DNA of 64,000 bases, taken from Chitinophaga varians (GTDB taxonomy: Bacteria > Bacteroidota > Bacteroidia > Chitinophagales > Chitinophagaceae). Of this stretch, positions 51,764 through 60,760 are shown piece after piece. Position 1 is the stretch's first letter; every line of letters begins with the position of its first letter. The notes under the pieces were generated by a model, which saw only the letters and a program-made list of their open reading frames with translations, was not told the origin of the DNA and did not search any database. The stretch lies in NCBI RefSeq assembly GCF_012641275.1, contig NZ_JABAIA010000001.1, forward strand, positions 3,498,843-3,562,842. Direction: 5' to 3'. The position numbers and the translations under genes were made by a program.

Positions 51764-52165
51764 TCAGTCATCCGCGCCTTCCCCTTCCATAAATCCTTCG
51801 ATGCTTCTCCGGTCTTTTTTGGTAGGACGTCCTATTTTGCTTTGTCTTTTGCCGGTATGGAATACAGCGGCTATGGCTTTGGGAGCGGTTTTATCCTCTT
51901 CCGGGGTATTGTCCACATAGTATTTGATGGCTTCACTGTAAGCTACGCGGTTGGCCAGGAGGCCGGTTACCTGTATGAGCCATTTACGGCCTTCTGTTTT
52001 AATTTCAAAGTTATCGCCGATGGCTACTGGTTTGGCGGCTTTCACATTATTGCCGTTCAGTTTCACTTTCCCGCCGTCGCAGGCTTCTGCGGCCTGGCTA
52101 CGGGTCTTGAACACACGGATGGACCAGAGATATTTGTCTACCCGCAATTTTTCGGTATTACTCAT
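51764..52165 (-). CDS. S4-domain RNA-binding protein, HslR/Hsp15-like
   Basis: 133 residues. An S4 RNA-binding domain spans about 5-65 (LRVDKYLWSIRVFKTRSQAAEACDGGKVKLNG) and a basic C-terminal tail (GRPTKKDRRSIEGF) completes the Hsp15 layout. Hsp15 binds 50S subunits that carry stalled peptidyl-tRNA and lets them recycle. ATG 52165 is used; an upstream ATG would start in the A/T-rich hairpin region. Confidence 0.88.
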   Translation of the reverse strand: MSNTEKLRVDKYLWSIRVFKTRSQAAEACDGGKVKLNGNNVKAAKPVAIGDNFEIKTEGRKWLIQVTGLLANRVAYSEAIKYYVDNTPEEDKTAPKAIAAVFHTGKRQSKIGRPTKKDRRSIEGFMEGEGADD

Positions 52166-52179
52166 ATCATATGTGTTTA

Positions 52180-52254
52180 TTTTTTCATTTTGATATTTTT
52201 TCATTTCGAAACAGCCAGGCTGCCTTCAAAATGAAAAAATATCAAAACGAAAAA
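52180..52254. repeat. AT-rich inverted repeat downstream of the M20 dipeptidase gene
   Basis: Arms 52180-52206 and 52228-52254 pair at 26 of 27 positions (TTTTTTCATTTTGATATT in the left arm); the loop contains a small CAGCC-A-GGCTG hairpin. It lies 5 bases after the dipeptidase stop on the minus strand, a likely terminator. Confidence 0.82.
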
Positions 52255-52259
52255 ACGAA

Positions 52260-53630
52260 TTATTTGCTCATCTCGGCAAAATACTGATGGAAATACGGGA
52301 TGGTCTCAATGCCTTTATAGTAATTGGCCACGCCATATTTCTCATTGGGGGAGTGGAGGTTGTCGCTGTCCAGTCCAAATCCCATGAGAACAGTTTTAAG
52401 TCCGAGGGTTTTTTCGAAGAGCGCTACGATCGGGATACTGCCACCGCCGCGAACGGGAATGGGGTCTTTGCCGAAAGTGGCGGATATTGCTTTGTGGGCT
52501 GCTTTGTAGGCCACAGAGTCTGTCGGTGTTACGTAAGGGCTGCCACCATGATGTTTGTTCACTTTTACGGTCACGCTCTTCGGAGCGATGGCTTCAAAGT
52601 GTTTGGCAAACAGGTCAGAGATCTCGTGCCAGTCCTGGTTAGGAACAAGGCGCATAGAGATTTTCGCGAATGCTTTGGATGGCAGTACGGTTTTGGAGCC
52701 TTCACCGGTGTAACCGCCCCAGATGCCATTTACCTCCAGGGTAGGACGGATACCGGTACGTTCGATGGTGCTATAGCCTTTTTCGCCCCATACATCGTTG
52801 ATCCCCAGGTCCTTTTTGTATTCTTCTTCGTCAAAGGGGGCGGCGTTGAGGGCAGCTCTTTCTTCGGCGGTCAGTTCCTGTACCTTGTCGTAGAAGCCGG
52901 GGATGGATATGTGGTTGTTTTCATCGTGCAGGGAAGCGATCATTTTAGCGAGGATGGTGGCCGGATTGGCTACGGCGCCGCCATAAACGCCGCTGTGCAG
53001 GTCGCGGTTAGGACCGGTCACTTCTACTTCCATGTAGGCGAGGCCACGCAGGCCGGTGTCGATAGACGGTGTTTCCAGGCTGATCATCGAGGTATCAGAG
53101 ATCAGTACCACGTCCGCCTTCAGTTTTTCCTTGTTTTGCTCCAGGAAGATGCCCAGGTTGGCAGAACCCACTTCTTCTTCCCCTTCGATCATGAATTTGA
53201 TATTGCAGGGGATGGTGTTGGTTTTGTGCATGGTTTCAAAGGCTTTTACATGCATGTAAAACTGTCCTTTGTCGTCTGCACTGCCACGGGCATATATGTT
53301 ACCGTCTTTGATAACAGGTTCAAACGGGCCGCTGTGCCACAGTTCCAGCGGATCTGCGGGCTGTACGTCGTAGTGGCCGTAAACCAGCACGGTAGGCAAA
53401 GAAGGATCGATGATCTTTTCTCCGTAAACGATGGGATGTCCTGCGGTGGGGCATACTTCTACATTATCCGCGCCGGCTTCCTGCAGGCGGTGCTTTACGG
53501 CTTCTGCACATTTTTGTACGTCGCCGTTAAAGCGGGAGTCAGCACTCACAGAGGGAATGCGCAGCAATTCCAGCAATTCTTCCAGGAAACGTTCCTGGTG
53601 TTGGGCCTGGTAATCTTTCCAAACTTGCAT
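52260..53630 (-). CDS. M20-family dipeptidase
   Basis: 456 residues, no signal peptide. Zinc ligands and catalytic residues are visible: His86 and Asp88 (YGHYDVQPADP), the Asp pair in ARGSADDKG (119-120), Glu151/152 (EGEEEVGS), and later GGSIPI with a C-terminal histidine in DNLHSPNEKYG. This is the CNDP/PepV-like dipeptidase clade, with the usual dimerisation insertion in the middle (about 200-320). It probably hydrolyses dipeptides in the cytoplasm. Confidence 0.92.
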   Translation of the reverse strand: MQVWKDYQAQHQERFLEELLELLRIPSVSADSRFNGDVQKCAEAVKHRLQEAGADNVEVCPTAGHPIVYGEKIIDPSLPTVLVYGHYDVQPADPLELWHSGPFEPVIKDGNIYARGSADDKGQFYMHVKAFETMHKTNTIPCNIKFMIEGEEEVGSANLGIFLEQNKEKLKADVVLISDTSMISLETPSIDTGLRGLAYMEVEVTGPNRDLHSGVYGGAVANPATILAKMIASLHDENNHISIPGFYDKVQELTAEERAALNAAPFDEEEYKKDLGINDVWGEKGYSTIERTGIRPTLEVNGIWGGYTGEGSKTVLPSKAFAKISMRLVPNQDWHEISDLFAKHFEAIAPKSVTVKVNKHHGGSPYVTPTDSVAYKAAHKAISATFGKDPIPVRGGGSIPIVALFEKTLGLKTVLMGFGLDSDNLHSPNEKYGVANYYKGIETIPYFHQYFAEMSK

Positions 53631-53759
53631 ATTCAGAAAATTAAGTTCACAATGGGGTGCAAGTTAACGGAAAAACAACATTCGGGAATTTGGGATTTGC
53701 AGATTCGTTCAGGAGCAGGGGTAAATATTCAAATAGTAAAAGATCTAAATGTCTAAGTG

Positions 53760-54224
53760 CTACGAGATCAGTTTTTGACGTACGAGGAACTCCAGTTTTT
53801 CATTGACATCCAGCAGTTTGGCGGTCAATTCCTTGTTTTCCTTGCGCAGGGAGTAGACTTCAAAAGCCTTTTCAATATTATGCTTCAGTTCTTCCTCATT
53901 CCAGGGTTTGGAGAAATATTTATAGACCTGGCCTTTGTTAATGGCGTCCACTACGGCATTGATATCGGCGTAGCCGGTCAGCAGCATACGGATCGGTTCA
54001 GGGTATTTTTCCAGGATAGACTCGAAAAATTCGATCCCGGTCACCTTCGGCATACGCTGATCTGAAATAATGATATGAAATTCCTGTTCTTCCAGCAGTT
54101 TCACCGCTTCTTCGGCGGAGGTGGCGGTAGAAATGTTGTAAAGCCTCCTGAATGAAGCTTTAAAGGCATTCAGGTTGTGTATTTCATCATCAATATAGAG
54201 TATATGGATGTGTTGTGCACTCAT
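53760..54224 (-). CDS. Orphan receiver protein with C-terminal coiled coil
   Basis: 154 residues. A receiver domain (1-125) with YIDDE, a phospho-Asp in IISDQRMPKVTG, LTGYAD and SKPW is followed by a short coiled coil. It is strikingly close to the receiver of the REC-kinase at 5075-6172, sharing EIHNLNAFKASFRR. No kinase gene is nearby, so it may take phosphate from a kinase elsewhere, perhaps the 6188-8359 system (inference). Confidence 0.9.
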   Translation of the reverse strand: MSAQHIHILYIDDEIHNLNAFKASFRRLYNISTATSAEEAVKLLEEQEFHIIISDQRMPKVTGIEFFESILEKYPEPIRMLLTGYADINAVVDAINKGQVYKYFSKPWNEEELKHNIEKAFEVYSLRKENKELTAKLLDVNEKLEFLVRQKLIS

Positions 54225-54614
54225 TTAAGCAGACTTAGTTCCAAGTTAGTAATAATAAATGAGTTAGAAACAATGAAACCAGTTTTATCGATTTAGTATT
54301 TATCCTGCCCCATTCACTTTTGGCATTTATCGGCAGAAGGCTAACGATAAACGTTACTATAAAGGTACATATAAACATACTGTATTAGTGTGAATTTTTC
54401 AAGTATGGATGAACTTTTTTTAAAATTCATCGTTTCCCTAAGCAATAGCGATTTAGTGCATTACTTTCCATATTTTCGTGTAGGGATGAAAAATGCGCGT
54501 TTACCGTGTTTTTTGCAGCATTCACCGTGAAAACAACTACTTACACCGGCAGGCCGGGAAACAGGAACAGCTTTTGCTTTCCGGCATGGCACAAAAACTT
54601 AAATTCTTATTCAG
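54225..54614. other. Intergenic region between the orphan receiver and lemA genes
   Basis: 390 AT-rich bases separate the divergent starts. A TATTTTCG near 54471 is one base from the -7 consensus, but no good -33 accompanies it. No small gene or stable RNA is evident. Confidence 0.6.
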
Positions 54615-55193
54615 ATGAAAAAAGGCATCATTGTAATCATTGTTATCGTATTACTGGGATTGTTAGGTTGCAACAAGTACAATGGATTGGTTAAACAGGA
54701 CGAAGATGTGAAGAATAAATGGGGTGTAGTACAGAGTAGCTATCAACGCAGGGCAGACCTGATCCCCAACCTGGTAAGCACAGTGAAAGGCGCCGCCAAC
54801 TTTGAAACCACAACGCTCACACAGGTGATACAAGCCCGCGCCAGCGCTACCCAGGTCAAAGTGGACGTAAATGATCTCAGCCCCGAAAAAATTCAGCAAT
54901 ATCAGGCTGCACAGGGCCAGTTAAGCCAGGCGCTCGGCCGTCTGCTGGCTGTTTCCGAAAGCTACCCTGAACTGAAAGCCAATCAGAACTTCATGAACCT
55001 GCAGGCACAGCTGGAAGGCACCGAAAACAGGATCAACGTGGCCCGTAACGATTTCAACGATGCCGTAAAAGGCTACAACAGCAGCGTACGTTCCTTCCCT
55101 GGCAACATCGTTGCTGGTCTCGGCGGTTTTAAACAGAAAGGCTACTTCGAAGCAGCTGCCGGCTCTGAGAAAGCGCCCGAGGTTAAATTTTAA
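54615..55193 (+). CDS. LemA-family lipoprotein
   Basis: 192 residues. The N-terminal signal ends in lipobox LLGC at Cys19, so it is probably a lipoprotein. The LemA core is helical: YNGLVKQDEDVKNKWGVVQSSYQRRADLIPNLVSTVKG, then SYPELKANQNFMNLQAQLEGTENRINVARNDFNDAVKGYN. The role of LemA is not settled. It is the first gene of a three-gene set with two TPM-domain proteins, a widely conserved association. Confidence 0.95.
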   Translation: MKKGIIVIIVIVLLGLLGCNKYNGLVKQDEDVKNKWGVVQSSYQRRADLIPNLVSTVKGAANFETTTLTQVIQARASATQVKVDVNDLSPEKIQQYQAAQGQLSQALGRLLAVSESYPELKANQNFMNLQAQLEGTENRINVARNDFNDAVKGYNSSVRSFPGNIVAGLGGFKQKGYFEAAAGSEKAPEVKF

Positions 55194-55211
55194 TATTTAG
55201 AAATTTTATCA

Positions 55212-55260
55212 TTTGCTTATTTGGCCGGTTGCTGCAAAACGCAACCGCCAAATAAGCAAA
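55212..55260. repeat. Hairpin between lemA and the first TPM gene
   Basis: TTTGCTTATTTGG-C-CGGTTGC pairs with GCAACCG-CCAAATAAGCAAA (20 bp with one bulged C) around TGCAAAAC. No U-tract follows, so it may adjust lemA mRNA stability rather than terminate. Related AAATAAC words follow it. Confidence 0.7.
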
Positions 55261-55280
55261 TAACCAAATAACAAAATAGC

Positions 55281-55739
55281 ATGCGTCTGTTCCCTTTCAG
55301 CAAAAAGAGAGAGATTTTTTCCGAAGCGGATAAAAACAAATTGGTGCAGGCTATCCGGGTAGCCGAACGGCTCACGTCCGGTGAGATCCGGTTATTCGTA
55401 GAAAACCATTGCAGTTATGTGGACCCCATGGACCGTGCCCGCCAGGCATTTGTGTCACTCGGCATGGAAAAAACAAAACAACGCAATGGGGTATTGGTAT
55501 ATGTGGCCCTGAAAGATCACCAGTTCGCCATCCTCGGCGACCAGGGCATCCATGATAAAGTAGGTAACGACTTCTGGCAAAAAGAGGCCACGCTCCTGAA
55601 AACACATTTTCAGCGCAACAATATCATCGAAGGGATCGAAGAATGTATCCGCGAAATCGGTGAATCCCTCCGTATACACTTCCCGCATGAGGCCGGCGAT
55701 GCCAACGAGTTACCGGATGATATTGTTTTCAGTATCTGA
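55281..55739 (+). CDS. TPM-domain protein, cytoplasmic
   Basis: 152 residues without signal peptide. It has the TPM fold pattern: AIRVAERLTSGEIRLFVENHC, MEKTKQRNGVLVYVALKDHQFAILGDQGIHDKVG, and a helical end. It lies between lemA and a second, exported TPM gene. TPM domains occur in putative phosphatases and in proteins of photosystem repair and envelope function; the activity here is unknown. Confidence 0.9.
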   Translation: MRLFPFSKKREIFSEADKNKLVQAIRVAERLTSGEIRLFVENHCSYVDPMDRARQAFVSLGMEKTKQRNGVLVYVALKDHQFAILGDQGIHDKVGNDFWQKEATLLKTHFQRNNIIEGIEECIREIGESLRIHFPHEAGDANELPDDIVFSI

Positions 55740-55776
55740 CGGCCATTATTTTAAACGACTTTTAGCATAGAAGAAC

Positions 55777-56547
55777 ATGAGGATATTACGCTGGTTTTTA
55801 CCTGTATTATTGTTGTTGACGGGATTGCTGGTTAAAGCACAGAATATTCCGCCAAGGCCCAATCCTCCAACTTTAGTAAATGACTTTGCCGGCATCCTGC
55901 TGAAAGATGAGGATGAAAGGCTGGAACAAAAGCTGGTAGCCTACGACGACAGTACCTCCACGCAAATAGCGATCGTTACCCTTAAGTCAGTCGGTGACTA
56001 TGACGTCAGTCAGGTAGCACTGAAAATTTTAAGGGACTGGGGAATTGGCAGAAAAGGAAAGAACAATGGTATCCTTATTCTTGTTTCCATGGAAGACAGG
56101 AAGATAAGGATCGAAACAGGTTATGGCATGGAAGGTGCTGTACCTGATGCGGTAGCCAATGAAATCATAGCACAGATCATTAAGCCCGCTTTCCGGGAAG
56201 GACAATACTATCAGGGCCTTGACAAAGCGGTTGATGCCATCATTAAGGCCGCAGCCGGCGAATACAAAGGAGATCCGCGACAAAGCAAACCGGGTATCAG
56301 CCCGGGTGCGATCTTCCTCCTCATCCTGGTAATTGTGATCATCATATCCATCATCAGCCGTGGCGGTGGTGGCGGTGGCGGCACCACTTACAACAGGCGC
56401 GGAGGCTGGATATGGCCGGTTATCGGCAGCATGGGCGGCTTCGGACGCGGTGACGGAGGAGGCTGGTCCGGCGGCGGCGGTGGCGGCGGATTCGGAGGCT
56501 TTGGTGGCGGTTCCGGCGGCGGAGGAGGCGCCAGCGGCAGCTGGTAA
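55777..56547 (+). CDS. TPM-domain protein, exported, glycine-rich tail
   Basis: 256 residues. A signal peptide (about 1-21, ending VKAQ) is followed by a TPM domain (about 30-165: LVNDFAGILLKDEDERLEQKLVAYDDSTSTQIAIVT, KNNGILILVSMEDRKIRIETGYGMEGAVPDA). Then comes a membrane helix (about 172-188) and a C-terminal tail of about 60 residues that is mostly glycine with serine and tryptophan. The YgcG-like layout (signal, TPM, helix, Gly-rich tail) is standard for partners of LemA. Its orientation puts the TPM domain in the periplasm. Confidence 0.93.
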   Translation: MRILRWFLPVLLLLTGLLVKAQNIPPRPNPPTLVNDFAGILLKDEDERLEQKLVAYDDSTSTQIAIVTLKSVGDYDVSQVALKILRDWGIGRKGKNNGILILVSMEDRKIRIETGYGMEGAVPDAVANEIIAQIIKPAFREGQYYQGLDKAVDAIIKAAAGEYKGDPRQSKPGISPGAIFLLILVIVIIISIISRGGGGGGGTTYNRRGGWIWPVIGSMGGFGRGDGGGWSGGGGGGGFGGFGGGSGGGGGASGSW

Positions 56548-56574
56548 TACTGAAAACCTTTGAAAATTTGAGAT

Positions 56575-57489
56575 ATGTCATTCATGTATGTGTTAAACGG
56601 GGATGCTACACTGTCGCTGCTACGGCAAAGCAAACTGAAAGGCGGTGTGGTAGTGTGCAGGGAAATGATGAGCGAAGGCAAAGTAAAAGTCACCAAAGAC
56701 GCTGATACGTTTTTTGAAAGCCGCGCCAAACATCTCGAATTTCATTACGGAATCGATAAACAAACTTATTTTACCAATGTAGTACATGAGCTGGAGAAAT
56801 TAAAAAACTCCGGCTCATTTGATGAAATAGTCCTCTGGTTTGAAGCAGACCTCTTCTGTCAAATCAATCTCCTCTTCATTATCCATTACCTTAAAATCAA
56901 TCTCGCCACGCTGCCGCCCATTAGCCTGGTAGACCTTCCCCATCACCGCGAAGCGACAGACTTTCCAAAGTTGCTGGAAGAACGGGTACTGCTCCAGCCG
57001 GCAGATATTCAGCACGCCCTCGACGCCTGGGACGCCTATTGCGACGATACCCCGCTGGCACTGGAAACCATCTCCCATATGCCGGCAGGCAACCTCAAAC
57101 ACCTGCCCGCAGCCATCCATGCACACCTGCAACGTTTTCCCAATCTGGAAAACGGGCTCAGTGCCATCGAAAAATTTTTCCTGCAGAAACTCTCCATGGG
57201 CCGTTACCGGGGATATGACCTCTACATCGCTTTCTGGGACGAGCTGTGGATATACGGCTTCGGTGATTTTCAGCTGGACCTGCTGGTGCAACGGATGCAA
57301 CGCGCCGGAGTAATTGAGGAAGATGCCCAGATGATCGGTATCACCAGCCTGGGCCGCGAGGTACTTAACAATGAGGAAAATTATCTCGACTACGTCCCGC
57401 TGGAACACCGCTGGCTGGGCGGTGTAAGGATGGCCAAGTCATCCTGGTGGTGGGACCCCGCTAAACAACGGATTGTAAAGAAAGCATAA
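56575..57489 (+). CDS. DUF1835 domain protein
   Basis: 304 residues, soluble. The N-terminal DUF1835 region has MYVLNGDATLSLLRQSKLKGGVVVCREMMSEG and FDEIVLWFEADLFCQINLLFIIHYL. The C-terminal half (about 170-304) resembles the DUF3658-type helical companion domain. The function is unknown. It follows the exported TPM gene by 27 bases and is followed by a terminator, so it may be the last member of the lemA-TPM transcript. Confidence 0.85.
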   Translation: MSFMYVLNGDATLSLLRQSKLKGGVVVCREMMSEGKVKVTKDADTFFESRAKHLEFHYGIDKQTYFTNVVHELEKLKNSGSFDEIVLWFEADLFCQINLLFIIHYLKINLATLPPISLVDLPHHREATDFPKLLEERVLLQPADIQHALDAWDAYCDDTPLALETISHMPAGNLKHLPAAIHAHLQRFPNLENGLSAIEKFFLQKLSMGRYRGYDLYIAFWDELWIYGFGDFQLDLLVQRMQRAGVIEEDAQMIGITSLGREVLNNEENYLDYVPLEHRWLGGVRMAKSSWWWDPAKQRIVKKA

Positions 57490-57532
57490 AAAACAAAGAG
57501 CGAAGACGATAGTCTTCGCTCTTTGTTTTTTT
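57487..57532. terminator. Bidirectional terminator
   Basis: AAAAACAAAGAGCGAAGAC and its complement around GATA, with T-runs at both ends, between the DUF1835 gene and the convergent aminopeptidase gene. The related stem GAGCGAAGA/TCTTCGCTC recurs at 62266. Confidence 0.92.
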
Positions 57533-57547
57533 ATTAATCAGGTAATA

Positions 57548-60091
57548 CTATTCTTTGATGGCTGTCCGGATAGCCTCAGACGCTTTACGCATATAGGCAG
57601 CCTGCTGTTGCAGCCCCTCGCGGTCCGCACCACTGACGGCGGTAGCGTCGCTGTCTTTCTTCCGGGAGATCTCCTGTAACCAGTTGCTGATGTAAGTGTT
57701 TACCTGGCTGTTGTTAAACTGCACGGTCATCGCCTTTACCTGGTCTACCCCGCGCTGTACGGCACTGGTATTGTTGATTTTGGAAAGGAAGCCCAGATAG
57801 TCGAATGCGGCATTCAGCTTGTCCTGACCGGAAGTTTCGTCAAATTTGGTGGCCACGAAATTGATATCGTCGGGATTGCCCTGACGGGCATATACGCCGG
57901 CGATAGCGCTCACCAGTTTGCCTTTGGTGTCTTTTTCCAGCTGTTTGGCGATGCCATAGGCTTTGTTAAGGTCCAGTTCTGACAATGCTTCCAGCGCAGC
58001 GGCTTCCACGCCGTAAGATTTATCTTTGGTGGCGGCTTCAAACAACGCAGTGTATTGCGCGTCTTTCAGATCGCCCAGTTGCTTGATGGCAGCGGCTTTG
58101 GTCAGCGAGCTCGGGTCTTGTTTGGCGATCTCCACTAATGCCGGCTCTGCGACAGTTTTTACAGCAGGCAGTTTCAGGTTGAGAGAGGAAACGGCCAGGG
58201 TACGCAGACCGTGATATTTATCCTTCAACGCCTGCACCAGCAGCTTAACGGCTTCGGGGTTACGGCCCTGCTCTTCTGTGGCTGCCTCGATAGCCACGCG
58301 GCGATCCATATACTGTGGCGCGTGGGCATACTGGTAAACATAAGTGGAGAAATCACGGTGGTCATCTTTCTTGGAAAGAATCACTTTATCAGCATCTACG
58401 TTCACCAGGTCGGGTTTGGTGGTGTAGGCAAAAGTGAAGGAATCCACGCGGTTGGCCACTGTCACATTGTAGCGCTCTTTCTTGCCGCCGGCGTAGATAT
58501 CAATAGCGATCGGCAGTTGCCATACCTTGGCTTCTTTCTGGATCTGCTGGATGATAACCGTGACGTTGTTATTGTTGTATTTGTAACTGATATCCAGTTC
58601 AGGGAAACCCTGGCCGAAATACCATTGGTTGAAGAACCAGTTCATATCGCGGCCGGTCACCTCTTCAAAGGCGAGGCGCAGCTGATGGGCTTCGGTCGCC
58701 TTGAAGGCGTTGGTCTTCAGATACAGGTTCAGTGATTTAAAGAAGGCGGAATCACCGACAGCGTTGCGCAGCATGTGGAGGATACGGCCGCCTTTCTGAT
58801 AGGTGATCTGGTCAAACATATCTTCCCTGTCGTGGTAATGGAAACGTACCAGGTCCTTATCACCTGAGTACTGTACCATAGAAAGGTAGGACATGGCGGC
58901 GTCGTAGCTGTGCTCGTCGGCGGCATCTTTACCGTATTTATGTTCGAGCCATAGGTATTCGCTGTAATCGGCGAAAGACTCGTTAACAGTCAGGTTGCTC
59001 CATGATTCAGCCGTGGCCAGGTCGCCAAACCAGTGATGGAACAGCTCATGCGCGATCACGCATTCATTGTAGTTGTTATTGTCGAGCAGTTCGCGGTCTG
59101 TTTTCTGAAGGAACTCCCCATGCAGGGTGGCGGTGGTGTTTTCCATCGCGCCGGACACATAATCGCGGCCGGTGATCTGGGAGTATTTTACCCAGGGGTA
59201 TTCATATCCCAGTATATTGGAATAAAAGGAGAGCATCTCGGGGGTATTGCCAAAGATGTTTTTCGCGTATTTTTCAAATGGTTTTTCCAGGTAATAGTTG
59301 ACTTCCTTGCCTTTCCATTTGTCTTTTACAATGGCGTAGTCGCCAACGGCCATCATAAACAGATAGGGAGAATGGGGGAGGTCCATCTTCCAGGTATCGG
59401 TACGGGTGCCGTCGGTATTGGTTTTCTGGCTTACCAGTTTACCGTTGGAAAGGGTCACATATTTCTGGGGAACGGTCATGCTGAGTTCCTGTGTGCACTT
59501 CTGGTTGGTTTTATCGATAGTAGGGAACCATACCGAAGAGCTCTCCGTTTCGCCCTGTGTCCATATCTGGGTGGGCTTGTTGGGCTCAGTGCCGTCCGGG
59601 TTAATGAAATACAGGCCTTTGGCATCAGTAATGGCGGCGCTGCCTTTTACTTTCAGCTCATTAGGCTTGCTGGTATAATTGATATAAACCACATACGATT
59701 CCGTGGCAGCATACTTTTTATCGAGTTTGATGTGCAGTTGCATGGTATCATAGCTGTAGTGCAGCGGCGTGTTTTTGCCGGCTTTTACAACAGTCACTTC
59801 ATGGATGTCCATGCCTTTGGCATCGAGGGTGAGGGAGTCGGTTGCATAGAAATGGGGTTTCAGGGTAATCCAGGCTTTGCCATAGAGGTACCTTTTGGGG
59901 TAATCAAACCGTACGTCCAGTTTGGTATGTACCAGGTCATTGACCTTGGTGGCTGCCGCTCTGTAAATCTTCAGGGCCGGATCATCGGTGGCCGCTTTCC
60001 CGGATTGTGCCATCAGGGAAGTAGTAGCACCCAGGCCGGCCATCCCACCGATCAGCACACCCAGCAGGGACCGCTTCAAGTGTTGATTCAT
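57548..60091 (-). CDS. M1-family metallopeptidase (aminopeptidase N-like)
   Basis: 847 residues with a signal peptide (cleavage near SLMAQ). The N-terminal beta domain leads to SGAMENTTATLH (the GAMEN substrate motif), and the zinc site HELFHHWFGDLATAESWSNLTVNESFADYSEY (HExxH near residue 346, third ligand Glu 19 further). The last 250 residues are helical repeats of HEAT type (KYHGLRTLAVSSLNLK and similar). It probably trims peptides in the periplasm or outside the cell. A convergent terminator separates it from DUF1835. Confidence 0.95.
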   Translation of the reverse strand: MNQHLKRSLLGVLIGGMAGLGATTSLMAQSGKAATDDPALKIYRAAATKVNDLVHTKLDVRFDYPKRYLYGKAWITLKPHFYATDSLTLDAKGMDIHEVTVVKAGKNTPLHYSYDTMQLHIKLDKKYAATESYVVYINYTSKPNELKVKGSAAITDAKGLYFINPDGTEPNKPTQIWTQGETESSSVWFPTIDKTNQKCTQELSMTVPQKYVTLSNGKLVSQKTNTDGTRTDTWKMDLPHSPYLFMMAVGDYAIVKDKWKGKEVNYYLEKPFEKYAKNIFGNTPEMLSFYSNILGYEYPWVKYSQITGRDYVSGAMENTTATLHGEFLQKTDRELLDNNNYNECVIAHELFHHWFGDLATAESWSNLTVNESFADYSEYLWLEHKYGKDAADEHSYDAAMSYLSMVQYSGDKDLVRFHYHDREDMFDQITYQKGGRILHMLRNAVGDSAFFKSLNLYLKTNAFKATEAHQLRLAFEEVTGRDMNWFFNQWYFGQGFPELDISYKYNNNNVTVIIQQIQKEAKVWQLPIAIDIYAGGKKERYNVTVANRVDSFTFAYTTKPDLVNVDADKVILSKKDDHRDFSTYVYQYAHAPQYMDRRVAIEAATEEQGRNPEAVKLLVQALKDKYHGLRTLAVSSLNLKLPAVKTVAEPALVEIAKQDPSSLTKAAAIKQLGDLKDAQYTALFEAATKDKSYGVEAAALEALSELDLNKAYGIAKQLEKDTKGKLVSAIAGVYARQGNPDDINFVATKFDETSGQDKLNAAFDYLGFLSKINNTSAVQRGVDQVKAMTVQFNNSQVNTYISNWLQEISRKKDSDATAVSGADREGLQQQAAYMRKASEAIRTAIKE

Positions 60092-60226
60092 GTAAAAACT
60101 GTTTTGATTAAATATATCAGCTTCTGATTATATAAAGGGTCAAATTTAAACAAATGGCCTTATAACGAGCCAAGTGGTTAAAAATGCTATTTTTGTTAGA
60201 CTAAGAGGCTAATAAATACAGCAATT

Positions 60227-60724
60227 ATGATCAAAGCAACAGTTAACGGCAAGTCTGCGTTCAGCATCAATCAGGATGCTACCATTACCTGCAATGGCCA
60301 GGCAGTGGACTGGTCAGCGGTACAGGTACCTTCAGGTGATTACAGCATCATTATGGACGGCAACAGCTACCAGGCCCAGGTCCTGAAAGTAGACAGGGAA
60401 AGCAAAACCGTGACTTTGCAGATCAATCAACAGCAGTATGAGGTGGCCATTGAAGAACCGATAGACCAGCTGCTGGCGTCCATGGGCATTAAAGATGCGC
60501 TGGCTAAAAAAGTGAATGATATTAAAGCGCCCATGCCGGGACTGGTGCTGAAGGTGCTGGTTACGCCCGGACAGGTTATCCACAAAGGAGACCCGGTGCT
60601 GATCCTGGAAGCCATGAAAATGGAGAATGTATTCAAGGCCGCTTCGGACGCCGTAGTCAAGGAAATTAAAGTCGCAGAGCGCACCGCCGTTGAAAAAGGA
60701 GAGGTGCTGATCGTGCTGGAATAA
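60227..60724 (+). CDS. Biotin carboxyl carrier-type protein
   Basis: 165 residues. The C-terminal biotinyl domain (about 98-165) has APMPGLVLKVLV and the biotin-accepting Lys131 in EAMKMEN; the N-terminal 75 residues form a small beta domain. Such free-standing carriers serve acyl-CoA carboxylases (propionyl-CoA or acetyl-CoA) or oxaloacetate decarboxylase, with the partner subunits encoded elsewhere. A TATTTTTG box at 60188-60195 is a plausible -7 element without a clear -33. Confidence 0.9.
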   Translation: MIKATVNGKSAFSINQDATITCNGQAVDWSAVQVPSGDYSIIMDGNSYQAQVLKVDRESKTVTLQINQQQYEVAIEEPIDQLLASMGIKDALAKKVNDIKAPMPGLVLKVLVTPGQVIHKGDPVLILEAMKMENVFKAASDAVVKEIKVAERTAVEKGEVLIVLE

Positions 60725-60760
60725 TATTTGCATAAGGACAGTTTTATACCAATTTTTAGT

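Noticed and set aside
52287..53756. Open frame antisense to the M20 dipeptidase gene (489 codons)
   Set aside because: The sense frame has all zinc-site motifs; the antisense frame has none.
59033..60127. Open frame antisense to the M1 peptidase gene (364 codons)
   Set aside because: It overlaps the peptidase start and signal peptide and reads as a shadow of biased codons.
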